64,000 nucleotides of DNA, from contig CAVYVA010000002.1 of the NCBI GenBank assembly GCA_963771835.1, forward strand, positions 744,001-808,000, read 5' to 3'. The translations under genes and the position numbers were made by a program. Positions 43,512 to 59,845 of this stretch are shown here, piece after piece (the stretch's first letter is position 1; the number at the start of each line of letters is the position of its first letter). A model generated the notes under the pieces. The model did not search any database. It saw only the letters and a list, made by a program, of their open reading frames with translations, and had not been told where the DNA came from. The DNA comes from CAVQCJ01 sp963771835. Lineage in GTDB: Bacteria; Actinomycetota; Actinomycetes; Prado026.

Positions 43512-43812
43512 CTAGGAGACCGGACCGCCGAAGATGTCGATGCGCTGCCCGTCGGCCACGCTCACCACGGCGCGCTTGGTGTCCGGCCGGCTGCCGAACC
43601 CGACGCGCGTGCGGCGGCGCTTGCCCTGCCGGTTGAGCGTGTTCACTCCCGTGACCGTGACCCCGAAGACCTGCTCGACCGCGATCTTGATCTGGGTCTT
43701 GTTGGCGTCCGGTGCGGACCAGGAACGTGTACTTGTTCTCGTCGAGGAGGCCGTAGCTCTTCTCCGAGATCACGGGCGCGAGCAGGATGTCGCGCGGGTC
43801 GGCGATCTTCAC
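43512..43812 (-). CDS. rplW: 50S ribosomal protein L23 (one frame break)
   Basis: About 99 aa restored. ADPRDILLAPVISEKSYGLL and NKYTFLVR, then, one base later, PDANKTQIKIAVEQVFGVTV, GKRRRTRVGFGSRPDTKRAV and a stop at 43512. The extra base (near 43713) lies between Arg and the invariant PDANKTQ, so it can be placed closely. GTG start overlaps the rplD stop. L23 is the docking site for trigger factor and SRP. Confidence 0.92.
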
Positions 43813-44558
43813 TGCTCGCTCCCCTCCTCGAGGGCCTCTGACTCGGTCGCGACGGCCTTGGCGCCCTTGCCCCGGGTGGGGCCGGCCAGGAACGCCTCGA
43901 GCGCGCCGCGGGTGAAGACGACGTCGTCGCTGACCAGGACGTCGTACGTGTTGAGCTGGTCCGGGACCAGCAGGTGCACCCGGTCCACGTTGCGCAGGCT
44001 CTTCCAGGAGACGGCGTCGGCCCGCTCCAGGACCACCAGCACGTGCCGGCCCTCGGCCAGGTGCTCGAGCACGGACACCGCCGTGCGGGTGGACGGGGTG
44101 TCGCCGTCCACCAGGGCGCTGACGACGTGAACGCGCCCGTCCCTGGCCCGGTCGCTGAGCGCGCCGCGCAGCGCTGCCGCCTTCATCTTCTTGGGCGTGC
44201 GCTGGTCGTAGGAGCGCGGGTGCGGACCGTGCACGACGCCGCCGCCGGCGAACTGCGGCGCGCGGGTCGAGCCCTGCCGGGCCCGGCCGGTGCCCTTCTG
44301 CTTGTACGGCTTGCGGCCGCCGCCCCTGACGTCGCCGCGGGTCTTGGTGGAGTGCGTGCCCTGGCGGGCGGCGGCGAGCTGGCCGACCACCACCTGGTGG
44401 ATCAGCGGCACGTTCACCTGGACGTCGAACACCTCCGCGGGCAGCTCGATCGTCCCGGTCTTCTTGCCGGCCGGGGACACCACGTCGACCGTGGTCACGC
44501 CTGGGGTGTCCGCGTCGGTGCCCTTGGGGCCCTTGGTCGCGCTCGCCATCTCGGTCAC
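43809..44558 (-). CDS. rplD: 50S ribosomal protein L4
   Basis: 249 aa. QVNVPLIHQVVVGQLAAARQ, GTHSTKTRGDVRGGGRKPYK and QKGTGRARQGSTRAPQFAGG; variable N-terminus (MTEMASATKG) and an acidic C-terminal extension (ATESEALEEGSEQ). In E. coli L4 represses the S10 operon. GTG overlaps the rplC stop. Confidence 0.96.
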   Translation of the reverse strand: MTEMASATKGPKGTDADTPGVTTVDVVSPAGKKTGTIELPAEVFDVQVNVPLIHQVVVGQLAAARQGTHSTKTRGDVRGGGRKPYKQKGTGRARQGSTRAPQFAGGGVVHGPHPRSYDQRTPKKMKAAALRGALSDRARDGRVHVVSALVDGDTPSTRTAVSVLEHLAEGRHVLVVLERADAVSWKSLRNVDRVHLLVPDQLNTYDVLVSDDVVFTRGALEAFLAGPTRGKGAKAVATESEALEEGSEQ

Positions 44559-45211
44559 TTCCCCTTCGCGGCGGTGCGGACGAAGACGAGCCCGCCCTTG
44601 GGGCCGGGAACGGCGCCCTTGATCAGCAGCAGGCCGTTCTCGGCGTCGACGGCCTGCACGGTCAGCAGCGGGGTGGTCTGGCGCACGTGGCCCATCCGGC
44701 CGGCCATCTTCATCCCCTTGAACACCCGGCCCGGGGTCGCGCAGCCGCCGATGGAGCCCGGCTTGCGGTGGTTGCGGTGGGCGCCGTGGGACGCGCCGAC
44801 GCCGTGGAACCCGTGCCGCTTCATCACGCCGGCGAAACCCTTGCCGCGGGTCGTGCCGACCACGTCGACCAGCTGGCCGGCCTCGAACACCTCCGCGGTG
44901 ACCTCCTGGCCCAGGGTGTACTCGGAGGCGTCGGCGGTGCGCAGCTCGACCAGGAAGCGGCGGGGCGTCACGCCGGCCTTCTCGAAGTGCCCGCCGAGCG
45001 GCTTGTTCACCTTGCGCGGGTCGATCGCCCCGAACCCGAGCTGGACGGCGCTGTACCCGTCGGCGGCGTCGGTCCGGACCTGGGTGACCACGCAGGGCCC
45101 CGCCTTGACCACGGTCACGGGCACGAGTCGGTTGTTCTCGTCCCAGACCTGCGTCATACCGAGCTTCTCGCCGAGGAGGCCGCGCACGTCGCGCTTCACG
45201 GTGCTGCTCAT
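44555..45211 (-). CDS. rplC: 50S ribosomal protein L3
   Basis: 218 aa. RGLLGEKLGMTQVWDENNRL, the basic extension GFHGVGASHGAHRNHRKPGS and MAGRMGHVRQTTPLLTVQAV. 67 bp after rpsJ. Confidence 0.97.
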   Translation of the reverse strand: MSSTVKRDVRGLLGEKLGMTQVWDENNRLVPVTVVKAGPCVVTQVRTDAADGYSAVQLGFGAIDPRKVNKPLGGHFEKAGVTPRRFLVELRTADASEYTLGQEVTAEVFEAGQLVDVVGTTRGKGFAGVMKRHGFHGVGASHGAHRNHRKPGSIGGCATPGRVFKGMKMAGRMGHVRQTTPLLTVQAVDAENGLLLIKGAVPGPKGGLVFVRTAAKGK

Positions 45212-45278
45212 GGTTGAAGTCGTCCTTGGGTGATCTGGATGCGGGGGATCGGGATGGCTGGCTTCTGGCGGACCGGGG

Positions 45279-45587
45279 TCAGAGCTTGATCTCGATGTCC
45301 ACGCCCGCAGGGAGGTCGAGCCGCATGAGCGAGTCGACGGTCTTCGGGGTGGGGTCGAGGATGTCGATGAGGCGCTTGTGCGTGCGCATCTCGAAGTGCT
45401 CGCGGCTGTCCTTGTACTTGTGCGGCGAGCGGATCACGCAGTAGACGTTCTTCTCGGTCGGGAGCGGGACCGGGCCGGCGACCTGCGCGCCGGTGCGGGT
45501 CACCGTCTCGACGATCTTGCGCGCCGAGCTGTCGATGACCTCGTGGTCGTACGCCTTGAGCCGGATGCGGATCTTCTGTCCCGCCAT
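45279..45587 (-). CDS. rpsJ: 30S ribosomal protein S10
   Basis: 102 aa. MAGQKIRIRLKAYDHEVIDS, GPVPLPTEKNVYCVIRSPHK and HKRLIDILDPTPKTVDSLMR. First gene of the S10 operon; also the NusE antitermination factor. Preceded by a 300-bp region after tuf. Confidence 0.98.
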   Translation of the reverse strand: MAGQKIRIRLKAYDHEVIDSSARKIVETVTRTGAQVAGPVPLPTEKNVYCVIRSPHKYKDSREHFEMRTHKRLIDILDPTPKTVDSLMRLDLPAGVDIEIKL

Positions 45588-45887
45588 GGTGGCTTCGGTG
45601 TCCTTCGCTGTCGTTCGTGCCTGGTCGGCAGCGCGCCGGTGCCTTCCCGGCGCCTGTCAGTTTCGCGGAGCGACCGACCCACGGGGTCGGGTGTGTCGAG
45701 ACCGGGGACGCAGGGCGACCTTGCTGGCTTCGACGGTCGGAGGGGGTCCGCCCGGCCCGGGCGGACCGGGCCCTGAGGTTGCTCGCGCAACTTTCGGGGC
45801 CCGGCCGCCCGGCCGAACAGGTCGGGCAAGTATGCCGCACCGCGTGCGGCACACGAAATCCGTGCTTGGCGTCGGTCCTTCGAGCGG
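45588..45887 (-). other. 300-bp leader region between tuf and rpsJ
   Basis: No gene is visible. It holds the tuf terminator hairpin (45833-45851) and a small perfect inverted repeat GTTGC-TCGC-GCAAC at 45778-45791, then about 190 bases of leader before rpsJ. The S10 promoter must lie here or further upstream, but no hexamer pair was convincing. Regulatory RNA structure is plausible and unproven. Confidence 0.6.
45833..45851 (-). terminator. hairpin after tuf
   Basis: TGCCGCAC (45833-45840), three-base loop, GTGCGGCA (45844-45851): an eight-base perfect stem, 37 bases downstream of the tuf stop. Confidence 0.65.
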
Positions 45888-47081
45888 TTACTTGACGATC
45901 TTGGTGACTCGGCCGGCCCCCACGGTGCGGCTGCCCTCGCGGATGGCGAAGCGCAGGCCCTCCTCCATGGCGATCGGCTGGATCAGGTCGACCTTCATCT
46001 CGGTGTTGTCGCCCGGCATGACCATCTCGGTGCCCTCGGGCAGGTGCACCACGCCGGTGACGTCGGTCGTCCGGAAGTAGAACTGCGGACGGTAGTTGTC
46101 GAAGAACGGCGTGTGCCGGCCGCCCTCGTCCTTGGACAGGATGTAGACCTGCGCGTCGAACTCCGTGTGCGGGGTGATCGAGCCCGGCTTGACGACGACC
46201 TGGCCGCGCTCGACGTCCTCGCGCTTGGTGCCGCGCAGGAGCAGACCGACGTTCTCACCGGCCTGGCCCTCGTCGAGGAGCTTGCGGAACATCTCGACGC
46301 CGGTGACCGTCGTGGTCTGCTTGTCCGGGCGGATGCCGACGATGTCGACGGTCTCGTTGACCTTGACGATGCCGCGCTCGATCCGGCCGGTCACGACGGT
46401 GCCGCGGCCGGTGATCGTGAACACGTCCTCGATCGGCATGAGGAACGGCTTGTCGGTCTCCCGCAGCGGGGTCGGGATCGACTCGTCGACCGCGTTCATC
46501 AGCTCGAGGATCGACTCGCCCCACTTCTCGTCGCCGTTCAGCGCCGGGAACGCGGCGACCCGGACGACCGGGATGTTGTCGCCGTCGTACTCGTAGTCGC
46601 TGAGCAGCTCGCGCACCTCGAGCTCGACGAGCTCGAGGATCTCCTCGTCGTCGACCATGTCGCACTTGTTCAGCGCGACGACGATCGACGGGACGCCGAC
46701 CTGCCGGGCCAGCAGCACGTGCTCCTTGGTCTGGGGCATCGGGCCGTCGGTCGCCGCGACCACCAGGATCGCGCCGTCCATCTGGGCGGCACCGGTGATC
46801 ATGTTCTTGATGTAGTCGGCGTGCCCGGGGCAGTCGACGTGCGCGTAGTGCCGCGCCTCGGTCTGGTACTCGACGTGCGCGATCGAGATCGTGATGCCGC
46901 GCTGCCGCTCCTCGGGAGCCTTGTCGATCTGGTCGAACGGGGTGAACGGGTTCACGTCCGGGTACCGGTCGTGCAGGACCTTGGTGATCGCCGCCGTCAG
47001 CGTCGTCTTCCCGTGGTCGATGTGACCGATGGTGCCGATGTTGACGTGCGGCTTAGTCCGCTCGAACTTCGCCTTCGCCAC
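45888..47081 (-). CDS. tuf: elongation factor Tu
   Basis: 397 aa. G1 GHIDHGKTTLTAAI, G2 with RGITI, G3 DCPGHADYIKNM, G4 NKCDMV and the C-terminal FRTTDVTGVVHLPEGTEMVM. It delivers aminoacyl-tRNA to the ribosome as a GTPase. Downstream of fusA by 78 bp, completing the rpsL-rpsG-fusA-tuf str operon. No frame break. Confidence 0.98.
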   Translation of the reverse strand: MAKAKFERTKPHVNIGTIGHIDHGKTTLTAAITKVLHDRYPDVNPFTPFDQIDKAPEERQRGITISIAHVEYQTEARHYAHVDCPGHADYIKNMITGAAQMDGAILVVAATDGPMPQTKEHVLLARQVGVPSIVVALNKCDMVDDEEILELVELEVRELLSDYEYDGDNIPVVRVAAFPALNGDEKWGESILELMNAVDESIPTPLRETDKPFLMPIEDVFTITGRGTVVTGRIERGIVKVNETVDIVGIRPDKQTTTVTGVEMFRKLLDEGQAGENVGLLLRGTKREDVERGQVVVKPGSITPHTEFDAQVYILSKDEGGRHTPFFDNYRPQFYFRTTDVTGVVHLPEGTEMVMPGDNTEMKVDLIQPIAMEEGLRFAIREGSRTVGAGRVTKIVK

Positions 47082-47159
47082 TGGGGGTCCTCCAAATGAG
47101 TGTGATGCGCCGTCTGACGGGGTGTGTCGGGGTGTACGGGTGTGCCGGTCTGCCTGGTC

Positions 47160-49262
47160 CTACTCGCCGCGTGCCTTGGCGATGATCTCCGTGGCCACAT
47201 TCTGCGGAACCTGGGCGTAGGAGTCGAACTGCATGGAGTAGCTCGCGCGGCCCTGCGTCTTGCTGCGCAGGTCGCCCACGTAGCCGAACATCTCCGAGAG
47301 CGGGACGAGCGCGGTGATGACCCGCGTGCCGGCCCGCTCGTCCATGGCCTGGATCTGGCCGCGGCGGCTGTTGAGGTCGCCGATCACGTCGCCCATGAAG
47401 TCCTCGGGGGTCGTGACCTCCACGGCCATCAACGGCTCCATGATCACCGGGCCGGCCTTGCGGGCCGCGTCCTTGAACGCCATCGATCCGGCGATCTTGA
47501 ACGCCAGCTCGGAGGAGTCCACCTCGTGGTAGGCGCCGTCGAGCAGGGTCACCTTGACGTCGACCAGGGGGTAGCCGGCGAGGACGCCGAACTCCATGGC
47601 CTCCTGGCAGCCCGAGTCGACCGAGGGGATGTACTCGCGCGGGATCCGTCCGCCGGTGACCTTGTTGACGAACTCGTACCCGCCGTCGACCTCGCCACCG
47701 GTCGGCTCGATCGCGATGATCACCCGGGCGTACTGGCCGGAGCCGCCGGTCTGCTTCTTGTGCGTGTACTCGACCTTGGGGACGGCTTTGGTGATGGTCT
47801 CGCGGTAGGCCACCTGGGGCTTGCCGACGTTCGCGTCCACCTTGAACTCGCGCCGCATCCGGTCGACGAGCACGTCCAGGTGCAGCTCGCCCATGCCGGC
47901 GATGATCGTCTGGCCGGTCTCCTCGTCGGTCCGGACCTGGAAGGTCGGGTCCTCCTCGGCGAGGCGCTGGATCGCGGTGCCCAGCTTCTCCTGGTCGCCC
48001 TTGGTCTTGGGCTCGATCGCCACGTGGATGACCGGGGCGGGGAAGTTCATCGACTCCAGGATGATCGGGGCGCTGACGTCGCTGAGGGTGTCGCCGGTCG
48101 TGGTGTCCTTGAGGCCCATGACGGCCACGATGTGGCCGGCCCCCACGCGGTCGATCTCCTCGCGCTTGTTCGCGTGCATCTTGTAGATCTTGCCGATGCG
48201 CTCCTTGCGGCCCTTGGTGCCGTTGAGCACCTGGGTGCCGGCCTCGAGGGCTCCGGAGTAGACCCGGATGTACGTGAGCTTGCCCAGGTGCGGGTCGCTC
48301 ATGATCTTGAACGCGAGCGCGGAGAAGGGCTCGGACTCGGTCGGCTTGCGGGCCAGCACCTGGTCCTCCGACCCGACCGCGTGGCCCTCGATGGCGTCGA
48401 CGTCGAGCGGGGACGGCAGGTAGCGCACGACCGCGTCGAGCATCGGCTGGACGCCCTTGTTCTTGAACGCCGAGCCGCACAGCACCGGGTTGAGCTTGTT
48501 GGCGATGGTCGCGCGACGGATCGCGGCGATCAGCTGGTGCTCGTCGGGCTCCTTGCCCTCGAGGTACAGCTCCATCATCTCGTCGTCGTTCTCGGCGATC
48601 GTCTCGAGCAGCCGGTCGCGCCAGTCGCGGGCGGCCTCGGCGTGCGAGGCGGGCACGTCCAGGACGTCGTACATCTCGCCCTTGGCGGCCTCGGCGGACC
48701 AGACCAGCGCCTTCATGCCGACCAGGTCGACGACGCCGGTGAAGTCGGCCTCGGCGCCGATCGGGATCTGCAGGACGAGCGGGGTGGCGTTGAGCCGGGT
48801 GACGATCATGTCCACGCAGCGGTGGAACTCGGCGCCGACCCGGTCGAGCTTGTTGACGAAACAGATCCTGGGGACGCTGTAGCGGTCGGCCTGCCGCCAG
48901 ACCGTCTCGCTCTGCGGCTCGACCCCGGCCACCCCGTCGAACACGGCCACGGCGCCGTCGAGGACGCGCAGCGAGCGCTCCACCTCGACGGTGAAGTCCA
49001 CGTGGCCCGGGGTGTCGATGATGTTGATCGTGTGGCCGTCCCACATGCAGGTGGTGGCGGCCGACGTGATCGTGATCCCGCGCTCCTGCTCCTGCGGCAT
49101 CCAGTCCATCGTCGCGGCGCCTTCGTGCACCTCGCCGATCTTGTAGTTGATGCCGGTGTAGAACAGGATCCGCTCGGTCGTCGTGGTCTTGCCCGCGTCG
49201 ATATGAGCCATGATCCCGATGTTGCGGACCAGGGCCAGGCCGGTGTCGGCGTCGATGGACAC
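47160..49262 (-). CDS. fusA: elongation factor G
   Basis: 700 aa. GIMAHIDAGKTTTTERILFY (G1), RGITITSAATT (G2), DTPGHVDFTVEVERSLRVLD (G3) and NKLDRVGAEF (G4), then domains II-V with GGSGQYARV and the translocation loop region SVDSGCQEAM. GTG start. Intact over 2.1 kb, in contrast to rpoB/rpoC next door. Confidence 0.98.
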   Translation of the reverse strand: MSIDADTGLALVRNIGIMAHIDAGKTTTTERILFYTGINYKIGEVHEGAATMDWMPQEQERGITITSAATTCMWDGHTINIIDTPGHVDFTVEVERSLRVLDGAVAVFDGVAGVEPQSETVWRQADRYSVPRICFVNKLDRVGAEFHRCVDMIVTRLNATPLVLQIPIGAEADFTGVVDLVGMKALVWSAEAAKGEMYDVLDVPASHAEAARDWRDRLLETIAENDDEMMELYLEGKEPDEHQLIAAIRRATIANKLNPVLCGSAFKNKGVQPMLDAVVRYLPSPLDVDAIEGHAVGSEDQVLARKPTESEPFSALAFKIMSDPHLGKLTYIRVYSGALEAGTQVLNGTKGRKERIGKIYKMHANKREEIDRVGAGHIVAVMGLKDTTTGDTLSDVSAPIILESMNFPAPVIHVAIEPKTKGDQEKLGTAIQRLAEEDPTFQVRTDEETGQTIIAGMGELHLDVLVDRMRREFKVDANVGKPQVAYRETITKAVPKVEYTHKKQTGGSGQYARVIIAIEPTGGEVDGGYEFVNKVTGGRIPREYIPSVDSGCQEAMEFGVLAGYPLVDVKVTLLDGAYHEVDSSELAFKIAGSMAFKDAARKAGPVIMEPLMAVEVTTPEDFMGDVIGDLNSRRGQIQAMDERAGTRVITALVPLSEMFGYVGDLRSKTQGRASYSMQFDSYAQVPQNVATEIIAKARGE

Positions 49263-49305
49263 GGAAGCGTCTTCCCTCAGTCTTCTCGTTCGGGTGGGTG
49301 CCGGA

Positions 49306-49776
49306 CTACCAGCGGTAGTGGGCGAAGGCCTTGTTGGACTCGGCCATCTTGTGCATGTCCTCGCGGCGCTTGACGCTCGCGCCCAGGCCGTTCGAGGCGT
49401 CGAGGATCTCGTTCATGAGCCGCTCGGTCATCGTCTTCTCCCGGCGCTGCCGGGAGAACGAGGTGAGCCAGCGCAGCGCCAGGGTGGTGCTGCGGCCGGC
49501 CCGCACCTCGACCGGCACCTGGTAGGTCGCGCCACCGACGCGGCGGCTCTTGACCTCCAGGGTCGGCTTGACGTTGTCCAGGGCCCGCTTGAGCGTGACG
49601 ACCGGGTCGGTGCCGGTCTTCTCGCGGGCGCCCTCGAGCGCGCCGTAGACGATGCGCTCGGCGGTCGACTTCTTGCCGTCGCGCAGCACCTTGTTGACCA
49701 GCGCGGTGACGAGCGGGCTGTTGTAGACCGGGTCGACGACGACCGGGTGCTTGGGGGCCGGGCCCTTGCGGGGCAT
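49306..49776 (-). CDS. rpsG: 30S ribosomal protein S7
   Basis: 156 aa. MPRKGPAPKHPVVVDPVYNS, VRAGRSTTLALRWLTSFSRQ and SVKRREDMHKMAESNKAFAH, ending YRW. Nucleates the 30S head and in E. coli represses the str operon. Its start shares a base with the rpsL stop. Confidence 0.97.
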   Translation of the reverse strand: MPRKGPAPKHPVVVDPVYNSPLVTALVNKVLRDGKKSTAERIVYGALEGAREKTGTDPVVTLKRALDNVKPTLEVKSRRVGGATYQVPVEVRAGRSTTLALRWLTSFSRQRREKTMTERLMNEILDASNGLGASVKRREDMHKMAESNKAFAHYRW

Positions 49777-50150
49777 TAGCTCTTCTCCTTCTTCGCGCCG
49801 TAACGGCTGCGGGCCTGCTTGCGGTTCTTGACGCCCTGGGTGTCGAGGGCACCGCGGATGATCTTGTAGCGGACGCCGGGGAGGTCCTTCACCCGGCCGC
49901 CGCGGACGAGCACGATCGAGTGCTCCTGCAGGTTGTGGCCGACGCCCGGGATGTAGGCGGTCACCTCGATACCGCTGGTGAGCCGCACCCGGGCGACCTT
50001 GCGAAGCGCGGAGTTCGGCTTCTTGGGGGTCGTGGTGTAGACGCGCGTGCAGACACCGCGGCGCTGGGGGCTGCCCTTGAGCGCCGGGGTCTTGGTCTTG
50101 CCGATCTTGTCCTGCCGGCCCTTGCGGACCAGCTGCTGGATCGTGGGCAC
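49776..50150 (-). CDS. rpsL: 30S ribosomal protein S12
   Basis: 124 aa. GTG at 50150 (VPTIQQLVRKGRQDKIGKTK) is chosen over upstream starts because S12 begins MPTIQQLVRKG. The decoding loops TTTPKKPNSALRKVARVRL and GGRVKDLPGVRY keep the lysines whose mutation gives streptomycin resistance, so the protein is of the sensitive type. First gene of the str operon. Confidence 0.98.
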   Translation of the reverse strand: MPTIQQLVRKGRQDKIGKTKTPALKGSPQRRGVCTRVYTTTPKKPNSALRKVARVRLTSGIEVTAYIPGVGHNLQEHSIVLVRGGRVKDLPGVRYKIIRGALDTQGVKNRKQARSRYGAKKEKS

Positions 50151-50342
50151 CGCGTCTCCGTGATCTGTTCGTGGTTCCAAGGGGTGGTCGTTCAGGTGTG
50201 AGCCCCGCCCCACGGGGTCGGGCGTGTCGGCCCCTCACCCACCCCTGACCGCTGCGAAGCGGGCAGTGGGGGGAGCGGAGCTGTCGTGCGCCGCGCTCAG
50301 CGCGTGCACGAGCGCCCGGGCGTGACCCAGGCACAAGGGGAG

Positions 50343-50371
50343 AGAGTACCCAGGCCCTCCGCGTGGGTCAA
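50343..50371 (-). promoter_or_regulatory. rpsL (str operon) promoter
   Basis: On the minus strand, TTGACC (50366-50371) and TACTCT (50343-50348) are 17 bp apart, leaving a leader of about 185 bases before rpsL. Rest of the 300-bp rpoC-rpsL gap: terminator hairpins and no gene. Confidence 0.75.
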
Positions 50372-50405
50372 AAGCGACGGGTCCCCGCGGGCCCGGTGGC
50401 GGGCC

Positions 50406-50439
50406 GCGGGTGGGACGGACCGGAGCCCGTCCCACCCGC
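50406..50439 (-). terminator. terminator after rpoC
   Basis: Perfect 13-base stem: GCGGGTGGGACGG (50406-50418), eight-base loop, CCGTCCCACCCGC (50427-50439), starting 11 bases after the rpoC stop. A second GC-rich inverted repeat follows at about 50380-50405. Confidence 0.85.
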
Positions 50440-50450
50440 GCCCGCCCCGG

Positions 50451-54332
<3,882 letters not shown>

Positions 54333-54420
54333 TTGGTTACCTGTCTTTCGGTCGTGTCGTCATCGCTGGACGTGGGGTGGGCGCACCCGGCCGGCCGGGA
54401 CGGCCGGCGGGCCGCCGCCC

Positions 54421-57902
<3,482 letters not shown>

Positions 57903-58009
57903 GTAGCGGCTTCCTTCCGAAGGCTCGCGGGCACGGTGCGCGCATGCGAGACGCCCCGGGGCAACCTGAACGGGAGCCGCGGGTCGTCAGTAGGCAGCGC
58001 AAAGCGGGC

Positions 58010-58038
58010 AGCATACCTACTCGGCACGCTGCTGTCGA
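58010..58038 (-). promoter_or_regulatory. rpoB promoter
   Basis: On the minus strand, TCGACA (58033-58038) and TATGCT (58010-58015) are 17 bp apart. Likely start about 100 bases before the rpoB TTG. Confidence 0.65.
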
Positions 58039-58136
58039 GCGGCGGGTCCCGCGCACGGACACGCTCCCGGTCTGTCGTTCGAGCCCACGCAATGCCGTTG
58101 GGGCCTTCGGGACACCTGGCACTCGCGCTGACGGTG

Positions 58137-58166
58137 AGGATGACCGCTCCAGAGCCCCCGAGTCAA
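58137..58166 (-). promoter_or_regulatory. possible second rpoB promoter
   Basis: TTGACT (58161-58166) and CATCCT (58137-58142) 18 bp apart on the minus strand. The -35 is good, the -10 is weak. Confidence 0.35.
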
Positions 58167-58232
58167 GGAACTCGACCCGATCGGCCGCGTCCTGTGGACA
58201 CAGCGAACGGGGGCTTGCCCGCTTCGTTACAC

Positions 58233-58271
58233 GCCGGAGGCGGCCGCCCGCGACAGGTGACCGCCTCCGGC
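58233..58271 (-). terminator. attenuator or terminator after rplL
   Basis: Perfect 11-base stem GCCGGAGGCGG (58233-58243) and CCGCCTCCGGC (58261-58271) with a 17-base loop, about 60 bases after the rplL stop. In E. coli a partial terminator sits at the same place between rplL and rpoB. Confidence 0.75.
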
Positions 58272-58329
58272 GGCCGGTCGGCCAGGGCCCTCGGAGGCCG
58301 CCGGACGACCGGGTTCTGGACGAGCGGGA

Positions 58330-58724
58330 CTACTTGACGGTGACCGTGGCGCCGGCGCCCTCGAGGGCGGCCTTGGCCTTGTCGGCGGCCTCCTTGTTGA
58401 CCTTCTCCAGGACGGTGGCCGGGGTCGCCGTCGACGAGGTCCTTGGCCTCCTTCAGGCCCAGGCTGGTGAGGGCGCGGACCTCCTTGATGACCTGGATCT
58501 TCTTCTCGCCGGCCGCCTCGAGGACGACGTCGAACTCGTCCTGCTCCTCGACCTCGGCCGGCGGCCGCGGCGCCGCCGCCGGCTGCCGGGGCGGCGGCCA
58601 CGGCGACCGGGGCGGCCGCGGTGACGCCGAAGGTGTCCTCGAACTGCTTCACGAACTCGGAGAGCTCGATCAGGGTCATCTCCTTGAACGCGTCAAGCAG
58701 GTCGTCGGTGCTGAGCTTCGCCAT
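58330..58724 (-). CDS. rplL: 50S ribosomal protein L7/L12 (two frame breaks)
   Basis: About 130 aa restored. The dimerisation domain KLSTDDLLDAFKEMTLIELS and Ala-rich hinge are followed, one base shifted, by EVEEQDEFDVVLEAAGEKKI and VIKEVRALTSLGLKEAKDLV, then after a second shift TPATVLEKVNKEAADKAKAA, ending GATVTVK. Extra bases near 58559 (hinge) and 58429. The stalk protein recruits translation factors. Confidence 0.92.
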
Positions 58725-58801
58725 GTCGGCGGTCCTTCCGTGCGGTACGCCCGGGCAGGTGCGCCGGGCTGGCTTGGGTGGGTGCGGTCAGCCGTGGGCG
58801 C

Positions 58802-59593
58802 TCAGCCCTCGGTGGTCTCCTCGGTCGTCCCGGCCGGGGAGACGGGCTCCTCGGTCGCGACTGTCCTCGGCCGTGACGTCCTCGGACGGGGTGTCCTCGG
58901 ACGGCGACTCCTGGGACTGCGCTTCTTCCGTGGCGACCGCCTCGTCCTGGACGGCGGGCGCCTCGTCCTCGTGCTCGGCAGCGGCCGGGGCCGCGTCCTG
59001 TTCCTGGGCGACCGGGGCCGCGTCGTCGACCGGCTGGGGTGCAGGCGTGCCGGCGCCGCCGCGCAGGACCGAGGGGTCCTGCTCGGCCTTGTGCCGCAGC
59101 GCCTCGATGAGCCGCGCGGTCTGGGACAGCGGGGCCGCGAACAGCGACACCGCACCGGACAGCGACGCCTTCATCGCGCCGGCCAGCTTGGCCAGCAGGA
59201 CCTCGCGCGACTCCAGGTCGGCGAGCTTGCTGATCTCGTCGGGGGACAGGGACCGGCCGTCCATGACGCCGCCCTTGATCACGAGCAGCGGGTTGGCCTT
59301 GGCGAAGTCCCGCAGGCCCTTGGCCGCCTCGACCGGGTCGCCGCTGACGAACGCGATCGCCGACGGGCCGGCGAGCAGGTCGTCCAGGCCCGCGACCGCC
59401 GGCCTCGCGGGCGGCGATCTTGGTCAGCGTGTTCTTCACGACGGCGTACGTGACGTTCTCACCGAGCGAGCGGCGCAGCTCCTTGAGCTGGGCCACGGTG
59501 AGCCCGCGGTACTCGGTCAGCACGACGGCGGTCGAGCTGCGGAAGCCCTCCGCGAGCTCGGCGACGGCGGCTCGCCTTGTCGGGCCTCGCCAT
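58802..59593 (-). CDS. rplJ: 50S ribosomal protein L10 with long acidic tail (three frame breaks)
   Basis: About 262 aa restored, against about 165 in E. coli. MARPDKA, then AVAELAEGFRSSTAVVLTEY, RGLTVAQLKELRRSLGENVT, DLESREVLLAKLAGAMKASL. From about residue 175 an Ala/Gln/Glu/Asp-rich tail of about 85 residues follows, ending TTEETTEG. Extra bases near 59572 (an A, at codon 8), 59400 and 58862. Anchors L7/L12 on the ribosome. Preceded by a leader hairpin. Confidence 0.92.
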
Positions 59594-59652
59594 GGGCCTC
59601 CTTCCGATCGGCGCCGGCGCCCCCTCGATGGGGGTCGGGCCCGGAACGACAG

Positions 59653-59680
59653 ACGCCCCGGCGCAGGGCGCACGGGGCGT
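59653..59680 (-). promoter_or_regulatory. rplJ leader hairpin
   Basis: ACGCCCCG (59653-59660) and CGGGGCGT (59673-59680) with a 12-base loop in the 252-bp region between rplA and rplJ, about 60 bases before the L10 start. L10 leaders commonly bind the L10-L7/L12 complex for autoregulation; structure beyond this stem was not assigned. Confidence 0.5.
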
Positions 59681-59845
59681 GCGCGCCCTGGACACGGGGC
59701 GGTTCGACTCGCTCGCCTGCGTGGGCCGCCCGCGTGCGCGGGACCTTCGACCACCCCGGAGGGTGGCGACCGACGGTCTGTGGCTTGGGTGAGGGTACGG
59801 GTGCGCCCGGGCCGCGGCCAAATCGGCGCCGGGCCACCCGCTCGG

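Larger units (their letters stand above)
57903..58329 (-). other. 427-bp leader between rplL and rpoB
   Basis: No gene is visible. From rplL towards rpoB it holds a strong hairpin (58233-58271), a possible promoter (58137-58166), a better promoter (58010-58038) and a leader of about 100 bases. rpoB-rpoC can therefore be expressed apart from rplJ-rplL, by read-through or from its own promoter. Confidence 0.7.
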
